A DNA stretch of 64,000 bases from Agrococcus beijingensis (GCF_030758955.1 NZ_CP132360.1:2546316-2610315); one strand, 5' to 3'; shown: positions 18,243 to 27,385, counted from the stretch's first letter. Program-made: numbers and translations. Notes: generated by a model not told the origin, from the sequence alone.

Positions 18243-19068
18243 GGGGCGCCGCCACGCTCCAGCCGACGCGGCGCGCGAGCTCGAGCACGGCCTCGGCCGT
18301 CTCGGCGGGGCGCTCGCTGTGCGGGTAGTGACCGGCGCCCGCGATCATGCGCACCTCGCTCGCGCCGCCGACGGCATCGGCGTAGGCGCGCGCCTCGGCC
18401 GCGGGGTCGGCGAAGTCGGGATCGCGATCGCCCATCAGCACGAGCACCGGCGCCTGCTGCGCGGCGCGCGCGCCGACGGCGTCCTTGGTGGTGCCCGCGC
18501 CCATCGCGACCAGCGCGTCGGTGCCGCCCGGCCGCCGCAGCGACGCGACGATGCGGCGGCGGTGGGCCGCGAGGTCGGCGGGCGGGGCCTTGTGCAGCGA
18601 GCGGTAGAACAGCGACCAGAGCAGTGGCGTGCGGGTGACGAGCCGCGTGATCGCCGCCATCGCGCGCGACGGCTTCGGCGTCGTCGCCCAGGGCGCGATC
18701 GCGACGGCGCCGACGATCGCGGTCGGGGCGAGCTGGGTGGCGAGCAGGGCGCTGTCGGGCGTGAACGAGTGGCCGACCACGATCGCCGGCCCGCCGAGCC
18801 GCTCGACGAGCGCGACCGCAGCGCGGGCGATCTGCTCCTGCCCGACCGGCGCCGGGCTGATGCCCGAGTCGCCGTGCCCGGGCAGGTCGAGGGTCGCGAC
18901 CCGCAGCCCGGCTGCGGTCAGCAGGGGCACGACGTGGCGGTAGGCGCTGCGCAGATCGCCCATGCCGGGCAGGCAGACGACGAGCGGCCCGTGCGCGGGG
19001 CCGGCGAGCTCGTAGGCGAGCGCGACCCCGTCGAGGTCGAAGGTGGCGGATGCGTCGGTGGGGCTCAT
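18235..19068 (-). CDS. Alpha/beta hydrolase
   Basis: The 277-residue protein shows the fold in order: oxyanion region CLPGMGD, TLDLPGHGDSG, nucleophile elbow GHSFTPDS (Ser after GH), acid region LVLMGDRDPDF and catalytic His in GAGHYPHSERP. The residue after the nucleophile is Phe, not the usual Met/Gln, so esterase, lipase or epoxide-type activity cannot be chosen. It is the first gene of an operon with a TetR regulator. Confidence 0.88.
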   Translation of the reverse strand: MSPTDASATFDLDGVALAYELAGPAHGPLVVCLPGMGDLRSAYRHVVPLLTAAGLRVATLDLPGHGDSGISPAPVGQEQIARAAVALVERLGGPAIVVGHSFTPDSALLATQLAPTAIVGAVAIAPWATTPKPSRAMAAITRLVTRTPLLWSLFYRSLHKAPPADLAAHRRRIVASLRRPGGTDALVAMGAGTTKDAVGARAAQQAPVLVLMGDRDPDFADPAAEARAYADAVGGASEVRMIAGAGHYPHSERPAETAEAVLELARRVGWSVAAPRA

Positions 19069-19075
19069 GCAGTCA

Positions 19076-19092
19076 GGCTAATGGCATTAGCC
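19076..19092. promoter_or_regulatory. TetR operator upstream of hydrolase operon
   Basis: GGCTAATG-G-CATTAGCC is a perfect 8+8 palindrome with a one-base centre, 8 bases upstream of the hydrolase start codon. It overlaps the expected core promoter, where the co-transcribed TetR protein would repress (inference). Confidence 0.75.
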
Positions 19093-19247
19093 AACTCGCG
19101 CAAGGGATGCATGGCGGTGCGCAGGCGTCCGTGCCGGATCCACGGGCAGTGCCCGGCGGGCAGCCGCACGCGGCTACTCGCCGGGCGCGCGGCGACCCCT
19201 CGCCTGAGCGGGCCGGCGCCGATCGCCGTCGCAGGCTGGTGACGCGC

Positions 19248-19264
19248 CTAGGGCGTGTCTCCCA
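19248..19264. mobile_element. IS-end-like scar at cydC breakpoint
   Basis: CTAGGGCGTGTCTCCCA sits exactly where cydC homology ends. Sixteen of 17 bases recur at 46132-46148, where a multicopper oxidase gene is cut. In the minus direction both copies read Gly-Asp-(Thr/Met)-Pro-stop, as if a transposase ended inside its terminal repeat. No intact transposase remains. IS origin is inference. Confidence 0.45.
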
Positions 19265-20208
19265 TACGTGGGGTGATTGACGCGCGATTGCGGCGACCCG
19301 CTCGGCGGCCGCGCGCGACTCGCGCCAGGCGATCACGGCGGGCGGCACGGCGCCCCACACCTCGAACACCGCGAGGCCGATCAGGGCGACGAGCGCGGCG
19401 GTGCGGCCGTCGAGCGCGCCGCTCGCGACCTCGGGCGCCGCGATCAGCACGGCGACGAGCACGCTCCCGCCGGCGGCGAGCGCGATGAGCGCGCTGCCGG
19501 CGCCCGCGGCGAGCGCGTGCCGGCGCGCGCGCCGGGCGATCTCTGCGTCGAGCTGCTCGATCTCGGCGCGCCGCTGCCGCTCGGCGCCGTAGGCGCGCAG
19601 CAGGTCGAGCGCGCGCACGTGGTCGACGAGCGCGCTCTCGAGCTGCGAGCGCAGGGGTCCGAGGGATGCGTCGGCCCGGCCCGCGATGCGCGCCGTCAGG
19701 AGCGCAGACACGCCGCCCGCGAGCAGCACAGCCACCAGCAGGGCGAGGCCAGCCGCCGGCAGGAGCCAGGCCACGGTGGCGATCGCGAGGCCGACGGCGA
19801 TGCCGCTCGACGTCAGCGGGCCGAGCACCCGCAGCGGCCAGTCCTGCAGCCGGTCGACGTCGCCGACGAGCCGCGGCATCAGCTCGCTCGAGCGCCCCAC
19901 CCCGACGGGTGCGACGGGCCGCAGCCGCTCGAAGGCCGAGCGGCGGGCGTTGCCGAGCATGCGGAAGGCGGCGTCGTGCGAGACGAGCCGCTCGAGGTAG
20001 CGGCCGCTCGCGCGGCCGACGGCGAAGGCGCGCACTCCGACGATCGCCATCTGCAGGTGCAGGATGGGCGGCTGGAACCAGGCTGCGGCCAGCAGCCAGC
20101 CCGCGGTGGCCATGAGCGCGATCGACATCACCGACGTCAGCGCCGCCGCCGCGATCGCGCCGGTCAGCTGCCGCCGCTGCCCGAGCGACGCGAGCACCTC
20201 GCGGCCGG

Positions 20209-21873
20209 TCATGCGGGCACCTCCGCACCGACCCGCACGACGCGGTCTGCCGCGGCGATCACGGCGGGCCGGTGGCTGGCGACGAGCACGATCGCGCCGT
20301 CGTCGGCCGCGGCACGCAGGCCCGCGACCACCTGGCGCTCGGTGCCCTCGTCGAGAGCGCTGGTCGGCTCGTCGGCCAGCAGCACCGCAGCCCCCGTCGC
20401 GACCCGGTGCAGCGCGCGGGCGAGCACGACCCGCTGCGCCTGACCGCCGGAGAGGCCGAGCGAGCCGCCGGTCGCGGGCTCGATGCGGGCGTCGAGCTCC
20501 ACGGCCACGCCCGCGCGGGCGAGGGCCGACCGCAGCGCGTCGTCGTCGGCGTCGGCCGCGCCGAGCGCGAGGTTCTCGCGCACGGTGCCGGTGACCACCG
20601 CGTCCCACGACCCCTGCGGCGCCCAGGCCCAGGACGACGCATCCGGCACCCCACCGTCGAGCGTCACGCGGCCCCGCGCCGGGGCGAGGCCGAGCAGCCC
20701 GGCGATCAGGCTGGTCTTGCCGGCGCCGGAGGGTCCGGCGATCACCACCAGCTCGCCAGGGGTCGCCGTGAGCGACACGGGCGGCAGCCAGCGGTCGCCG
20801 CGGCGCACCTCGAGCGCGTCGACCACAAGGCCGTGCGCCTGGACGTCGCGCGCCGTGGCCGATCCCGCGTCGCCCGTGGGCCGCTCGTCGACCGCCGGCG
20901 CCTCGATCAGGTCGATCACGGCGCGCGACGCCTCGATGCCCTCGGTGGAGGCGTGATAGGCCGCACCGACCTGCCGGACCGGCAGGAACGCATCCGGCAC
21001 CAGGATCAGCACGCTGAACGCCAGGCCCAGTGCCATGTCGCCGTCGACGAGGCGGATGCCGACCGAGACCGCCACGACCGCGACCGAGAGCGCGCCGGCC
21101 AGCTCGAGCACCATCGACGAGACGAACGAGACGCGCAGCACCGACATCGTGCGCTCCCGGTGCTCGTCGCTCAGCGCGTCGACCCGCTTGGCCGCGCGGC
21201 GGTCGCGGCCGAACAGGCGCAGGGTCGCGAGCCCCTCGAGCGTGTCGAGCCACGAGCGGGCGAGCTTGCTGGTCGCGGCCCACTGGTCGCGCTGCACCTT
21301 CTCGGTGGCGAGGCCGATCAGCACCATGAAGATCGGGATGAGCGGCAGGCAGACGAGCACGGCGATGCCGCTGAAGGAGTCCTGCAGCCACAGCGCGACG
21401 ACGATGATCGGGGTCGCGACGAACGTGCGCACCAGCTGCGGCAGGAACTGGCCGAACCAGCCGTCGAGGGCGGTCAGGCCGCGGCCCAGCGCCGTCGCGG
21501 TGTCGGCGGCCCCAGTCGGGCTGCCGTGCTCGCCGATGCGGGCGAGCGCAGCCGTGCGCAGCTGCGACTGCACCCGGGCCGCCGCCACCGGCGCCATCGA
21601 TGCGGACGCCCAGCTCGCCCCGGCCCGCACCAGCACCGCGACCGCCGCGGCCGCGACGTCGGGCACGATCGCGGCGGGCGGCGCGCCCTGCACGAGCGCG
21701 CCGATGGCGTGCCCGGCGAACCACGCGAAGGCGATGATCGCCGCGGTCTGCACCAGCGCGACGAGGCCCTCGACCAGCAGGTGGCCGCGTGCCCCGGGAG
21801 CGTGCCGGAGCAGGCGCGGATCGAGCGGGCCGCGCCTGGCGCGGCCGCCCGGGAGCGGTGCGGCGTCGCTCAG
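20209..21873 (-). CDS. cydD: Thiol exporter ABC subunit CydD
   Basis: The 554-residue half-transporter has a six-helix membrane domain (residues about 25-320) and a complete ATPase domain: Walker A GPSGAGKTS, signature LSGGQAQR, Walker B VLLADEPTSALD, His-loop SHRP. With CydC it exports cysteine and glutathione-type thiols to the periplasm for cytochrome bd assembly. No ATG, GTG or TTG is available near the N-terminus; the best start is CTG at 21873, overlapping the cydB stop as CTGA. Its partner cydC is truncated. Confidence 0.9.
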   Translation of the reverse strand: MSDAAPLPGGRARRGPLDPRLLRHAPGARGHLLVEGLVALVQTAAIIAFAWFAGHAIGALVQGAPPAAIVPDVAAAAVAVLVRAGASWASASMAPVAAARVQSQLRTAALARIGEHGSPTGAADTATALGRGLTALDGWFGQFLPQLVRTFVATPIIVVALWLQDSFSGIAVLVCLPLIPIFMVLIGLATEKVQRDQWAATSKLARSWLDTLEGLATLRLFGRDRRAAKRVDALSDEHRERTMSVLRVSFVSSMVLELAGALSVAVVAVSVGIRLVDGDMALGLAFSVLILVPDAFLPVRQVGAAYHASTEGIEASRAVIDLIEAPAVDERPTGDAGSATARDVQAHGLVVDALEVRRGDRWLPPVSLTATPGELVVIAGPSGAGKTSLIAGLLGLAPARGRVTLDGGVPDASSWAWAPQGSWDAVVTGTVRENLALGAADADDDALRSALARAGVAVELDARIEPATGGSLGLSGGQAQRVVLARALHRVATGAAVLLADEPTSALDEGTERQVVAGLRAAADDGAIVLVASHRPAVIAAADRVVRVGAEVPA

Positions 21874-22904
21874 TGCGCTGCCGTCTCGAGGGCCTGCACG
21901 GTGACCCGCTTGCGGAACACCCAGTAGGTCCAGGCCTGGTAGGCGAGGATCATCGGCAGGCAGATGAGCGCCGCCCACGACATGACCTCGAGCGTGTACT
22001 GCGACGACGACGCGTTCGCGATCGTGAGCCCCACGAAGCCGTCGGTCGGGTTCGACGCCGGCATGACGAAGGGTCCGCCGACGCGCGTCGCGAGCGACAT
22101 GTAGAGCGTCAGCACGGCAAGGCCGACGGTCGCTGCCGTGAATCCGAACGCCCAGCCGTCGCGCTGCACGCGGTTCGCGATCCACGCGGCGACGCAGGTG
22201 ACCACGGCCAGCGCGGCGAGCACGATGACGAGGAGCGTCGGGTTCTGCAGCACCGTCCAGACCAGGAACACAACGGCCAGCACCGCGGCGCCGATCAGTG
22301 CCTTGTCTGCCAGACCGTGCGCGCGCTCCTTGAGCTCGCCGTCGGTCTTCAGCGAGAGGAACACGGCGCCGTGCGCCAGGCACAGCGCCACCAGCACGAT
22401 GCCGCCGAGCAGCGCGTAGGGGTTGATCAGGCTGAGCAGGCCGCCGGTCATCAGCGCGCCGCCCTGGTGGGGCTCCATCGGGAGGCCCTGCGCGAGGTTC
22501 GCGAACGCGACGCCCCAGACGAGGGCGGGCACGACCGAGCCGACGGTGATGCAGAGGTCCCAGCCGGCGCGCCACCGCGCGGAGTCGCGCTGATGACGGA
22601 ACTCGAACGAGACGGCGCGGGCGATGAGCGCCAGCAGCAGCACGAGCAGGGCCAGGAAGAAGCCGGAGAACATCGTCGCGTACCACTCGGGGAACGCCGC
22701 GAACATGCAGGCGCCGGCGACGATGAGCCAGGTCTCGTTGAGGTCCCAGACAGGACCGATGGCGTTGATGATGCGGCGGCGGTCGGTCTCGGAGCGGCCG
22801 AGCACCGGCAGCGCCATGCCGACGCCGAAGTCGAAGCCGTCGAGCACGAAGTAGACGACGAACATGGCGCCGATGATGAGGAACCAGACGAGCTGCAGAT
22901 CCAC
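21870..22904 (-). CDS. cydB: Cytochrome bd oxidase subunit II
   Basis: The 344-residue integral membrane protein begins MDLQLVWFLIIGAMFVVYFVLDGFDFGVGM in character, with VLDGFDFGVG as the family signature, and contains WDLNETWLIVAG and about eight or nine helices. It forms the quinol oxidase with CydA. It sits 9 bases after cydA and overlaps cydD, confirming an operon in the order cydA-B-D-C. Confidence 0.96.
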   Translation of the reverse strand: MDLQLVWFLIIGAMFVVYFVLDGFDFGVGMALPVLGRSETDRRRIINAIGPVWDLNETWLIVAGACMFAAFPEWYATMFSGFFLALLVLLLALIARAVSFEFRHQRDSARWRAGWDLCITVGSVVPALVWGVAFANLAQGLPMEPHQGGALMTGGLLSLINPYALLGGIVLVALCLAHGAVFLSLKTDGELKERAHGLADKALIGAAVLAVVFLVWTVLQNPTLLVIVLAALAVVTCVAAWIANRVQRDGWAFGFTAATVGLAVLTLYMSLATRVGGPFVMPASNPTDGFVGLTIANASSSQYTLEVMSWAALICLPMILAYQAWTYWVFRKRVTVQALETAAH

Positions 22905-22913
22905 GAGCGCCTC

Positions 22914-24338
22914 CTAGTAGACCGTGACGGGCTGGGACGGCTTGCCGGTGTCGTCGAGCTCGGGCGCCTCCACCGGGCCCTTCTGCGCCGCCTTCTGCAT
23001 GAGGCGGAACTCGATGACGCCGAGGATGCCGTAGATGAGGGTGAAGGCGATGAGCGAGATGAGCACCTCGACGCCGGTGACACCGGGGCTCACGCCGTCC
23101 TCGGTGCGCATCTGCGAGAAGACCAGCCACGGCTGTCGGCCCATCTCGGTGAAGATCCAGCCCACGGTCATGGCCAGCAGCGGCAGGGGCAGGCTCCAGA
23201 TCGCCACGTTCCACACCCACTTGGGCTGGGTGACGCGCCGCTTGCGCGTGACCCACAGGCCGACGGCGGCGATCGCGAAGGCGAGGAAGCCGAGGCCCAT
23301 CATCCAGCGGAACGACCAGTAGGTCACCCAGATGATCGGCTTGTAGTCGCCCTCGCCCCAGAGCGCGGTGTACTCGGCCTGCAGGTCGTTGATGCCCTCG
23401 ACGGTGCCCAACGGGTCGTGGGTCGACAGCAGTGCCAGCAGGTAGGGCACCCGCACCGAGAAGAGCTCGTGCTCGCCATCGGGCGTGCCGAGCGTGAAGA
23501 GCGAGAACGAGGCGTCGTAGCCGGATGCGGTGTTGTAGAGGCCCTCGGCCGCGGCCATCTTCATCGGCTGCGCGGCGACCATCGCGATCGAGACCATGTC
23601 GCCGGTGATGAAGGTGAGCATGCCGCCGCCGATGACGCTCCACAGGCCCACGCGCAGCGACTTGTACATCATGTCGATGTGCTGGCCGCGCTTCAGGTGC
23701 CAGGCCGAGACGCCCACCATGACGGCGCCCGCGACCATGACGGCGGCGAACATCGTGTGCGGGAACGACGCGAGCAGCACCGGGTTGGTGAGCACCGCGC
23801 CGATGTCGGTGAGCTCGGCGCGCTCGCGCGCCTCGTTCACGGCGAAGCCGACCGGGTTCTGCATGAACGCGTTCGCGGCGAGGATGAAGTACGCGCTCGC
23901 CATCGAGCCCAGCGCCACCATGTAGATCGTCAGCAGGTGCAGCTTGGGCGACAGGCGGTTCCAGCCGAAGATCCACAGGCCGATGAACGTGGCCTCGAAC
24001 GAGAAGGCGATGAGGCCCTCGAACGCCAGCGGGGCGCCGAACACGTCACCGACGAAGCGGGAGTAGTCCGACCAGTTCATCCCGAACTGGAACTCCTGCA
24101 CGATGCCGGTCGCGACGCCGATGGCGAAGTTGATGAGGAAGAGCCGACCGAAGAAGTGGGTCAGCTGGAGGTACTCGACCTTGGCGGTGCGCATCCACGC
24201 GGTCTGGAACCCGGCGGTCAGCCACACCATGCCGAGGGTGATCGGCACGAAGAGGAAGTGGTAGATCGTGGTGAGCCCGAACTGCCACTGCGAGAGCACC
24301 AGCGGGTCGAGCTCCTGCAGGAGCGGCATCACGGGCAT
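22914..24338 (-). CDS. cydA: Cytochrome bd oxidase subunit I
   Basis: The 474-residue haem-bearing subunit has the N-terminal haem-ligand region FGLTTIYHFLFVPITLG, FGRLFLINFAIGVATG, the Q-loop region around GEGDYKP and MGLGFLAFA, plus GRQPWLVFSQMRT. The Q-loop is short, as in actinobacterial and Bacillus-type enzymes. The start is the ATG at 24338 behind GAAAGGTGG; an upstream in-frame ATG at 24362 lacks a ribosome site. It oxidises quinol and reduces oxygen with high affinity. Confidence 0.95.
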   Translation of the reverse strand: MPVMPLLQELDPLVLSQWQFGLTTIYHFLFVPITLGMVWLTAGFQTAWMRTAKVEYLQLTHFFGRLFLINFAIGVATGIVQEFQFGMNWSDYSRFVGDVFGAPLAFEGLIAFSFEATFIGLWIFGWNRLSPKLHLLTIYMVALGSMASAYFILAANAFMQNPVGFAVNEARERAELTDIGAVLTNPVLLASFPHTMFAAVMVAGAVMVGVSAWHLKRGQHIDMMYKSLRVGLWSVIGGGMLTFITGDMVSIAMVAAQPMKMAAAEGLYNTASGYDASFSLFTLGTPDGEHELFSVRVPYLLALLSTHDPLGTVEGINDLQAEYTALWGEGDYKPIIWVTYWSFRWMMGLGFLAFAIAAVGLWVTRKRRVTQPKWVWNVAIWSLPLPLLAMTVGWIFTEMGRQPWLVFSQMRTEDGVSPGVTGVEVLISLIAFTLIYGILGVIEFRLMQKAAQKGPVEAPELDDTGKPSQPVTVY

Positions 24339-24428
24339 GCAACCACCTTTCGCGATACCCATTCAACGCTGAAGGGAGGCTGAACGCGAACGACACGCCG
24401 TCGATATCAGATACCTATGAGGACGCCC

Positions 24429-25085
24429 TCAAGGCTGCGGCGCTGATGCCTCCGGCAGCCCGGGGATGATGGCGCGCAGCCGCTGGTGGAGCAGCTCGGC
24501 GCCGAGCTCGAGATAGCGCGGATCGCCGTCGGCGTCGTGCAGGAAGGCATAGGTGACCAGCGCGTCGAGCACTCCGATCGCCACCTCGAGCTCGTTGCGC
24601 TGCGCGTCGTCGAACTCGATCCCCCAGCGCTCGTGCAGGTGCTCGGCGACGTCGCCGACGAACATCGGCACCACGGGGTCGCGGCTGACCGGCCCGAGGT
24701 CGAGCCCCTCGCCGGCGCGCAGGGAGCGGAACGACGGCACGTCGCGGAACGTGTCGACCATCGCGCCGAGCATCGCGTCGATGGTCGCGGCGACCGACGG
24801 CTGCTCGGCCATCAGCACGCGCTCGAGCGCCAGGCGGAGCCGCTCGAGGTTGCGCTCGGCCAGGGCCACCAGCACGGCAACGCGGTCGGGGAAGTAGCGG
24901 TAGACCGTGCCGATCGACGCGCCGGCGCGCTCCGCCACCAGCGCGGTCGTGAGGTGCTCGATGCCGTGCTCGACGACGACGGCGGCCGCAGCGTCGAGCA
25001 GCGCCTCGATGCGCAGCGCGGCACGCGCCTGCACCGGTTCGTGCCTCACGGTGACCGAAGGTGCGACGGTGCGTCGATCGTTCAT
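24429..25085 (-). CDS. TetR-family regulator
   Basis: The 218-residue protein has the TetR helix-turn-helix (TALVAERAGASIGTVYRYFPDR, about residues 47-68), preceded by an extended basic N-terminus. It is co-directional with the cyd operon, ending 91 bases before the cydA start, so it might regulate it, but no palindrome is obvious in the gap. The ATG at 25085 (MNDRRT) is chosen; an upstream ATG six codons earlier is possible. Confidence 0.85.
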   Translation of the reverse strand: MNDRRTVAPSVTVRHEPVQARAALRIEALLDAAAAVVVEHGIEHLTTALVAERAGASIGTVYRYFPDRVAVLVALAERNLERLRLALERVLMAEQPSVAATIDAMLGAMVDTFRDVPSFRSLRAGEGLDLGPVSRDPVVPMFVGDVAEHLHERWGIEFDDAQRNELEVAIGVLDALVTYAFLHDADGDPRYLELGAELLHQRLRAIIPGLPEASAPQP

Positions 25086-25133
25086 GTGCACATCATCGCG
25101 CATGGATGGGTCACAGGTGAGAGCATGTCGCCT

Positions 25134-25826
25134 ATGTGCGGACGCTACGTGATGGCCACTCCCGCGAGCGACCTGGTCGCGCTGTTCGAGATCGACGAGC
25201 AGGGCGACGGGCTCCCGGAGGCGAACTGGAACATCCCGCCGACCGAGACGGTGCCGATCGTCGTCGAGCCGCAGCCTCGCGACGACTCCCCGCCGATCCG
25301 CCGGCTCGAGGCGGCGCGCTGGGGGCTGGTGCCGGCGTGGGCCGACGACGTGTCGGTGGGCGTCCGCGCGTTCAACGCCCGCAGCGAGACGGCGGCCGAG
25401 AAGCCGATGTTCCGCGACGCGGTGCAGGGGCGTCGCGCGCTGGTGCCGGCCGATGGCTGGTACGAGTGGCAGAAGCACGGCGACGCGAAGACGGCCTTCT
25501 ACATCCACGACGACGCGCCGATCTCGTTCGCCGGCCTGTATGCCTGGTGGAAGCAGCCCGACGGCACCTGGCTGCTGTCGACGAGCATCCTCACGACCGC
25601 GTCGGCGGGCGAGCTCGCCGCGATCCACGAGCGCATGCCGCTCGTCGTCTCGCCCGAGATGCGGGATGCGTGGCTCGATCCGAGCGAGGACGGCGAAGCC
25701 GCGCTCGAGGCGGTCGTGGCGGAGGCGCCGCAGGTCATCGAGTCGCTGTCGATGCACGAGGTCGATCGCCGCGTCGGCAACGTGCGCGAGACCGGACCCG
25801 AGCTCATCGCACCCGTCTCCGCGTAG
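25134..25826 (+). CDS. SRAP/YedK family protein (abasic-site shield)
   Basis: The 230-residue protein begins MCGRYVM; the Cys at position 2, exposed after Met removal, forms the DNA-protein crosslink with abasic sites in single-stranded DNA. The other SRAP signatures are visible: NARSETAAEKPMFRDA, ALVPADGWYEW and HERMPLVV. It protects abasic sites during replication. It is divergent from the TetR gene with a short gap. Confidence 0.93.
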   Translation: MCGRYVMATPASDLVALFEIDEQGDGLPEANWNIPPTETVPIVVEPQPRDDSPPIRRLEAARWGLVPAWADDVSVGVRAFNARSETAAEKPMFRDAVQGRRALVPADGWYEWQKHGDAKTAFYIHDDAPISFAGLYAWWKQPDGTWLLSTSILTTASAGELAAIHERMPLVVSPEMRDAWLDPSEDGEAALEAVVAEAPQVIESLSMHEVDRRVGNVRETGPELIAPVSA

Positions 25827-25879
25827 GCCATCGGTCACCCAGTAGGGTCGTCTCGGGTTTCGCGGATCGGGGGTCGTGC

Positions 25880-26917
25880 ATGGAGGAGCTGGTGCCGCTC
25901 GCCCTGATCCCTGAGCCGATCAAGCACACCGCCGCACGCATCGAGGACTGGGTGCACGAGCAGCGGGAGGCCGGGGCGCTGCGCTCGGGCAGGCTGCCGG
26001 CCATCGTCTCGTATCCCGGCTACGGCGGCGACGGCTGGGTGCGCGTGCTCGCGCGCGTGCTGCTGGTCGAGCCCGGCGGCGAGCGCGGCGCGCAGTACGA
26101 GGACGTGCGCGGCTGGCGCTCGTTCACCTCGCTGACGCTCAACGACGTCGACGTCACGATCTCGGGCGCCGGCACGACGCACGTGGTCACGGCCGACCGC
26201 GGCGGCGTGGTCGACGCGATCGTGCGCATCCGCCTCGAGCCCGGCTGGCAGACGGTGACCGTCTCGGTCGCCGGCTCCGCGCCCGTCGAGGCGCCGGTGT
26301 TCGTCGTGCACCCGGACACCCGCTTCGGGATCGTCAGCGACATCGACGACACCGTGATGGTGACGTCGCTCCCCCGCCCGCTGCTGGCGGCCTGGAACGC
26401 CTTCGTGCTCGACGAGCACGGCCGTACCCCCGTGCCCGGCATGGCGGTGCTCTACGAGCGGCTGTCGCAGGCCAACCCGGGCAGCCCCTTCATCTACCTC
26501 TCGACCGGCGCCTGGAACGCGGCGCCGGCGATCACGCGCTTCCTCGCCCGCAACCTCTACCCCTCGGGCAGCCTGCTGCTGACCGACTGGGGGCCCACGC
26601 ACGACCGCTTCTTCCGCTCGGGCAAGGAGCACAAGCGCGCCGAGCTGCGTCGGCTCGCGCGCGAGTTCCCGCAGATGAAGTGGCTGCTGGTCGGCGACAA
26701 CGGCCAGCACGACGAGGAGCTCTACGGCGAGTTCGCGAACGCGCACCCGCAGAACGTGCGGGCGGTCGCGATCCGCGAGCTCTCCCCGCAGGAGGCGCTG
26801 CTCGCCGGTGGCCGCAAGCACGCCGACACCCGCTCGATGCACCCGTGGGTGTGGTCGCCGAACGGCGGCGGCATGGTCAAGGAGCTGCGCGCGATCCCCG
26901 ACCTCGACGTGCTGTGA
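25880..26917 (+). CDS. App1-like phosphatase-domain protein (DUF2183)
   Basis: The 345-residue protein has an N-terminal beta-rich region (about 1-140) and a C-terminal HAD-type catalytic domain with the DxDxT motif SDIDDTVM (near residue 155), STGAWNAAP, and LLVGDNGQHDEELY. This is the App1 (phosphatidate phosphatase) domain family, probably acting on phospholipids at the membrane (family knowledge). The GTG of the Nudix gene overlaps its stop (GTGA), suggesting coupling. Confidence 0.88.
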   Translation: MEELVPLALIPEPIKHTAARIEDWVHEQREAGALRSGRLPAIVSYPGYGGDGWVRVLARVLLVEPGGERGAQYEDVRGWRSFTSLTLNDVDVTISGAGTTHVVTADRGGVVDAIVRIRLEPGWQTVTVSVAGSAPVEAPVFVVHPDTRFGIVSDIDDTVMVTSLPRPLLAAWNAFVLDEHGRTPVPGMAVLYERLSQANPGSPFIYLSTGAWNAAPAITRFLARNLYPSGSLLLTDWGPTHDRFFRSGKEHKRAELRRLAREFPQMKWLLVGDNGQHDEELYGEFANAHPQNVRAVAIRELSPQEALLAGGRKHADTRSMHPWVWSPNGGGMVKELRAIPDLDVL

Positions 26918-27339
26918 CCGCCGAGCCGGCCGAGCGCATCCGCCCCATCGCCATCGCGGTCGTGCGCGACGCGGCGGGCGCCCTGCTCGTGACGAGCGCC
27001 GTGGATCCGTCGACCGGCCGCACGCTCGCGCGCCCGCCAGGCGGCGGCATCGAGCCGGGCGAGCTGGCCGCCGACACGGTCGTGCGCGAGCTGCTCGAGG
27101 AGCTCGGGCTCGAGGTCACCGGGCCCCGGCTGCTCGGCGTGCTCGAGAACGTCTTCCCGTTCGCCGGCCGCACCCTGCACGAGCACGTCTTCGTCTTCGC
27201 CGTCGAGGCGGGGGCGGATGCGTCGCTCCCGTCGACCACGGACGCCGGGCACCCGGTGTGGTGGCTCCCCGAAGCCCGCTTCGACGACCCCGAGCTCGAC
27301 CTCGTGCCCGCAGGTCTGCGGGAGCTGCTGGACCGGTAG
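26914..27339 (+). CDS. Nudix hydrolase
   Basis: The 141-residue protein carries a Nudix box around residues 40-62 (GGGIEPGELAADTVVRELLE, then ELG), containing the REXXEE-type metal-binding Glu residues. It hydrolyses a nucleoside diphosphate linked to some group X; the substrate is unknown. The start is GTG at 26914, overlapping the upstream TGA. Confidence 0.9.
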   Translation: MTAEPAERIRPIAIAVVRDAAGALLVTSAVDPSTGRTLARPPGGGIEPGELAADTVVRELLEELGLEVTGPRLLGVLENVFPFAGRTLHEHVFVFAVEAGADASLPSTTDAGHPVWWLPEARFDDPELDLVPAGLRELLDR

Positions 27340-27372
27340 CGCCGCGCGCTCGACTTGCTGTGCGTCGCAAGG

Positions 27373-27378
27373 TATCGT
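27373..27378 (+). promoter_or_regulatory. -10 box of second PadR gene, leaderless
   Basis: TATCGT ends 7 bases before the ATG at 27386. An imperfect repeat CTTGC (27354-27358) / GCAAG (27367-27371) lies just upstream and may be an operator. Confidence 0.4.
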
Positions 27379-27385
27379 GCGGTGC

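Larger units (their letters stand above)
19073..20212 (-). pseudogene. cydC: CydC truncated after its membrane domain
   Basis: The frame opens with ATG at 20212 (overlapping the cydD stop, ATGA) and encodes a normal CydC transmembrane ABC-exporter domain: VGVRAFAVGRASGRYLERL and VGDVDRLQDWPLRVLGP are family signatures. Homology stops near residue 309 (position 19286). The remaining 70 residues are unrelated, and no Walker A, signature or Walker B motif follows, so the entire nucleotide-binding domain (about 230 residues) is missing. The break coincides with a 17-base insertion-sequence-like end at 19248-19264. CydDC is needed for cytochrome bd assembly, so function is probably impaired or depends on CydD alone. 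Confidence 0.85.

Noticed and set aside
16533..18638. A plus-strand open frame of about 700 codons
   Set aside because: Antisense of the YihY, TetR and hydrolase genes; composition is that of a shadow frame.
20209..23976. A minus-strand open frame of 1,255 codons spanning cydA to cydD
   Set aside because: Only its last 554 codons (CydD) are real; the upstream part is a shadow of cydA and cydB in another frame. It did help show that cydD lacks a standard start codon.
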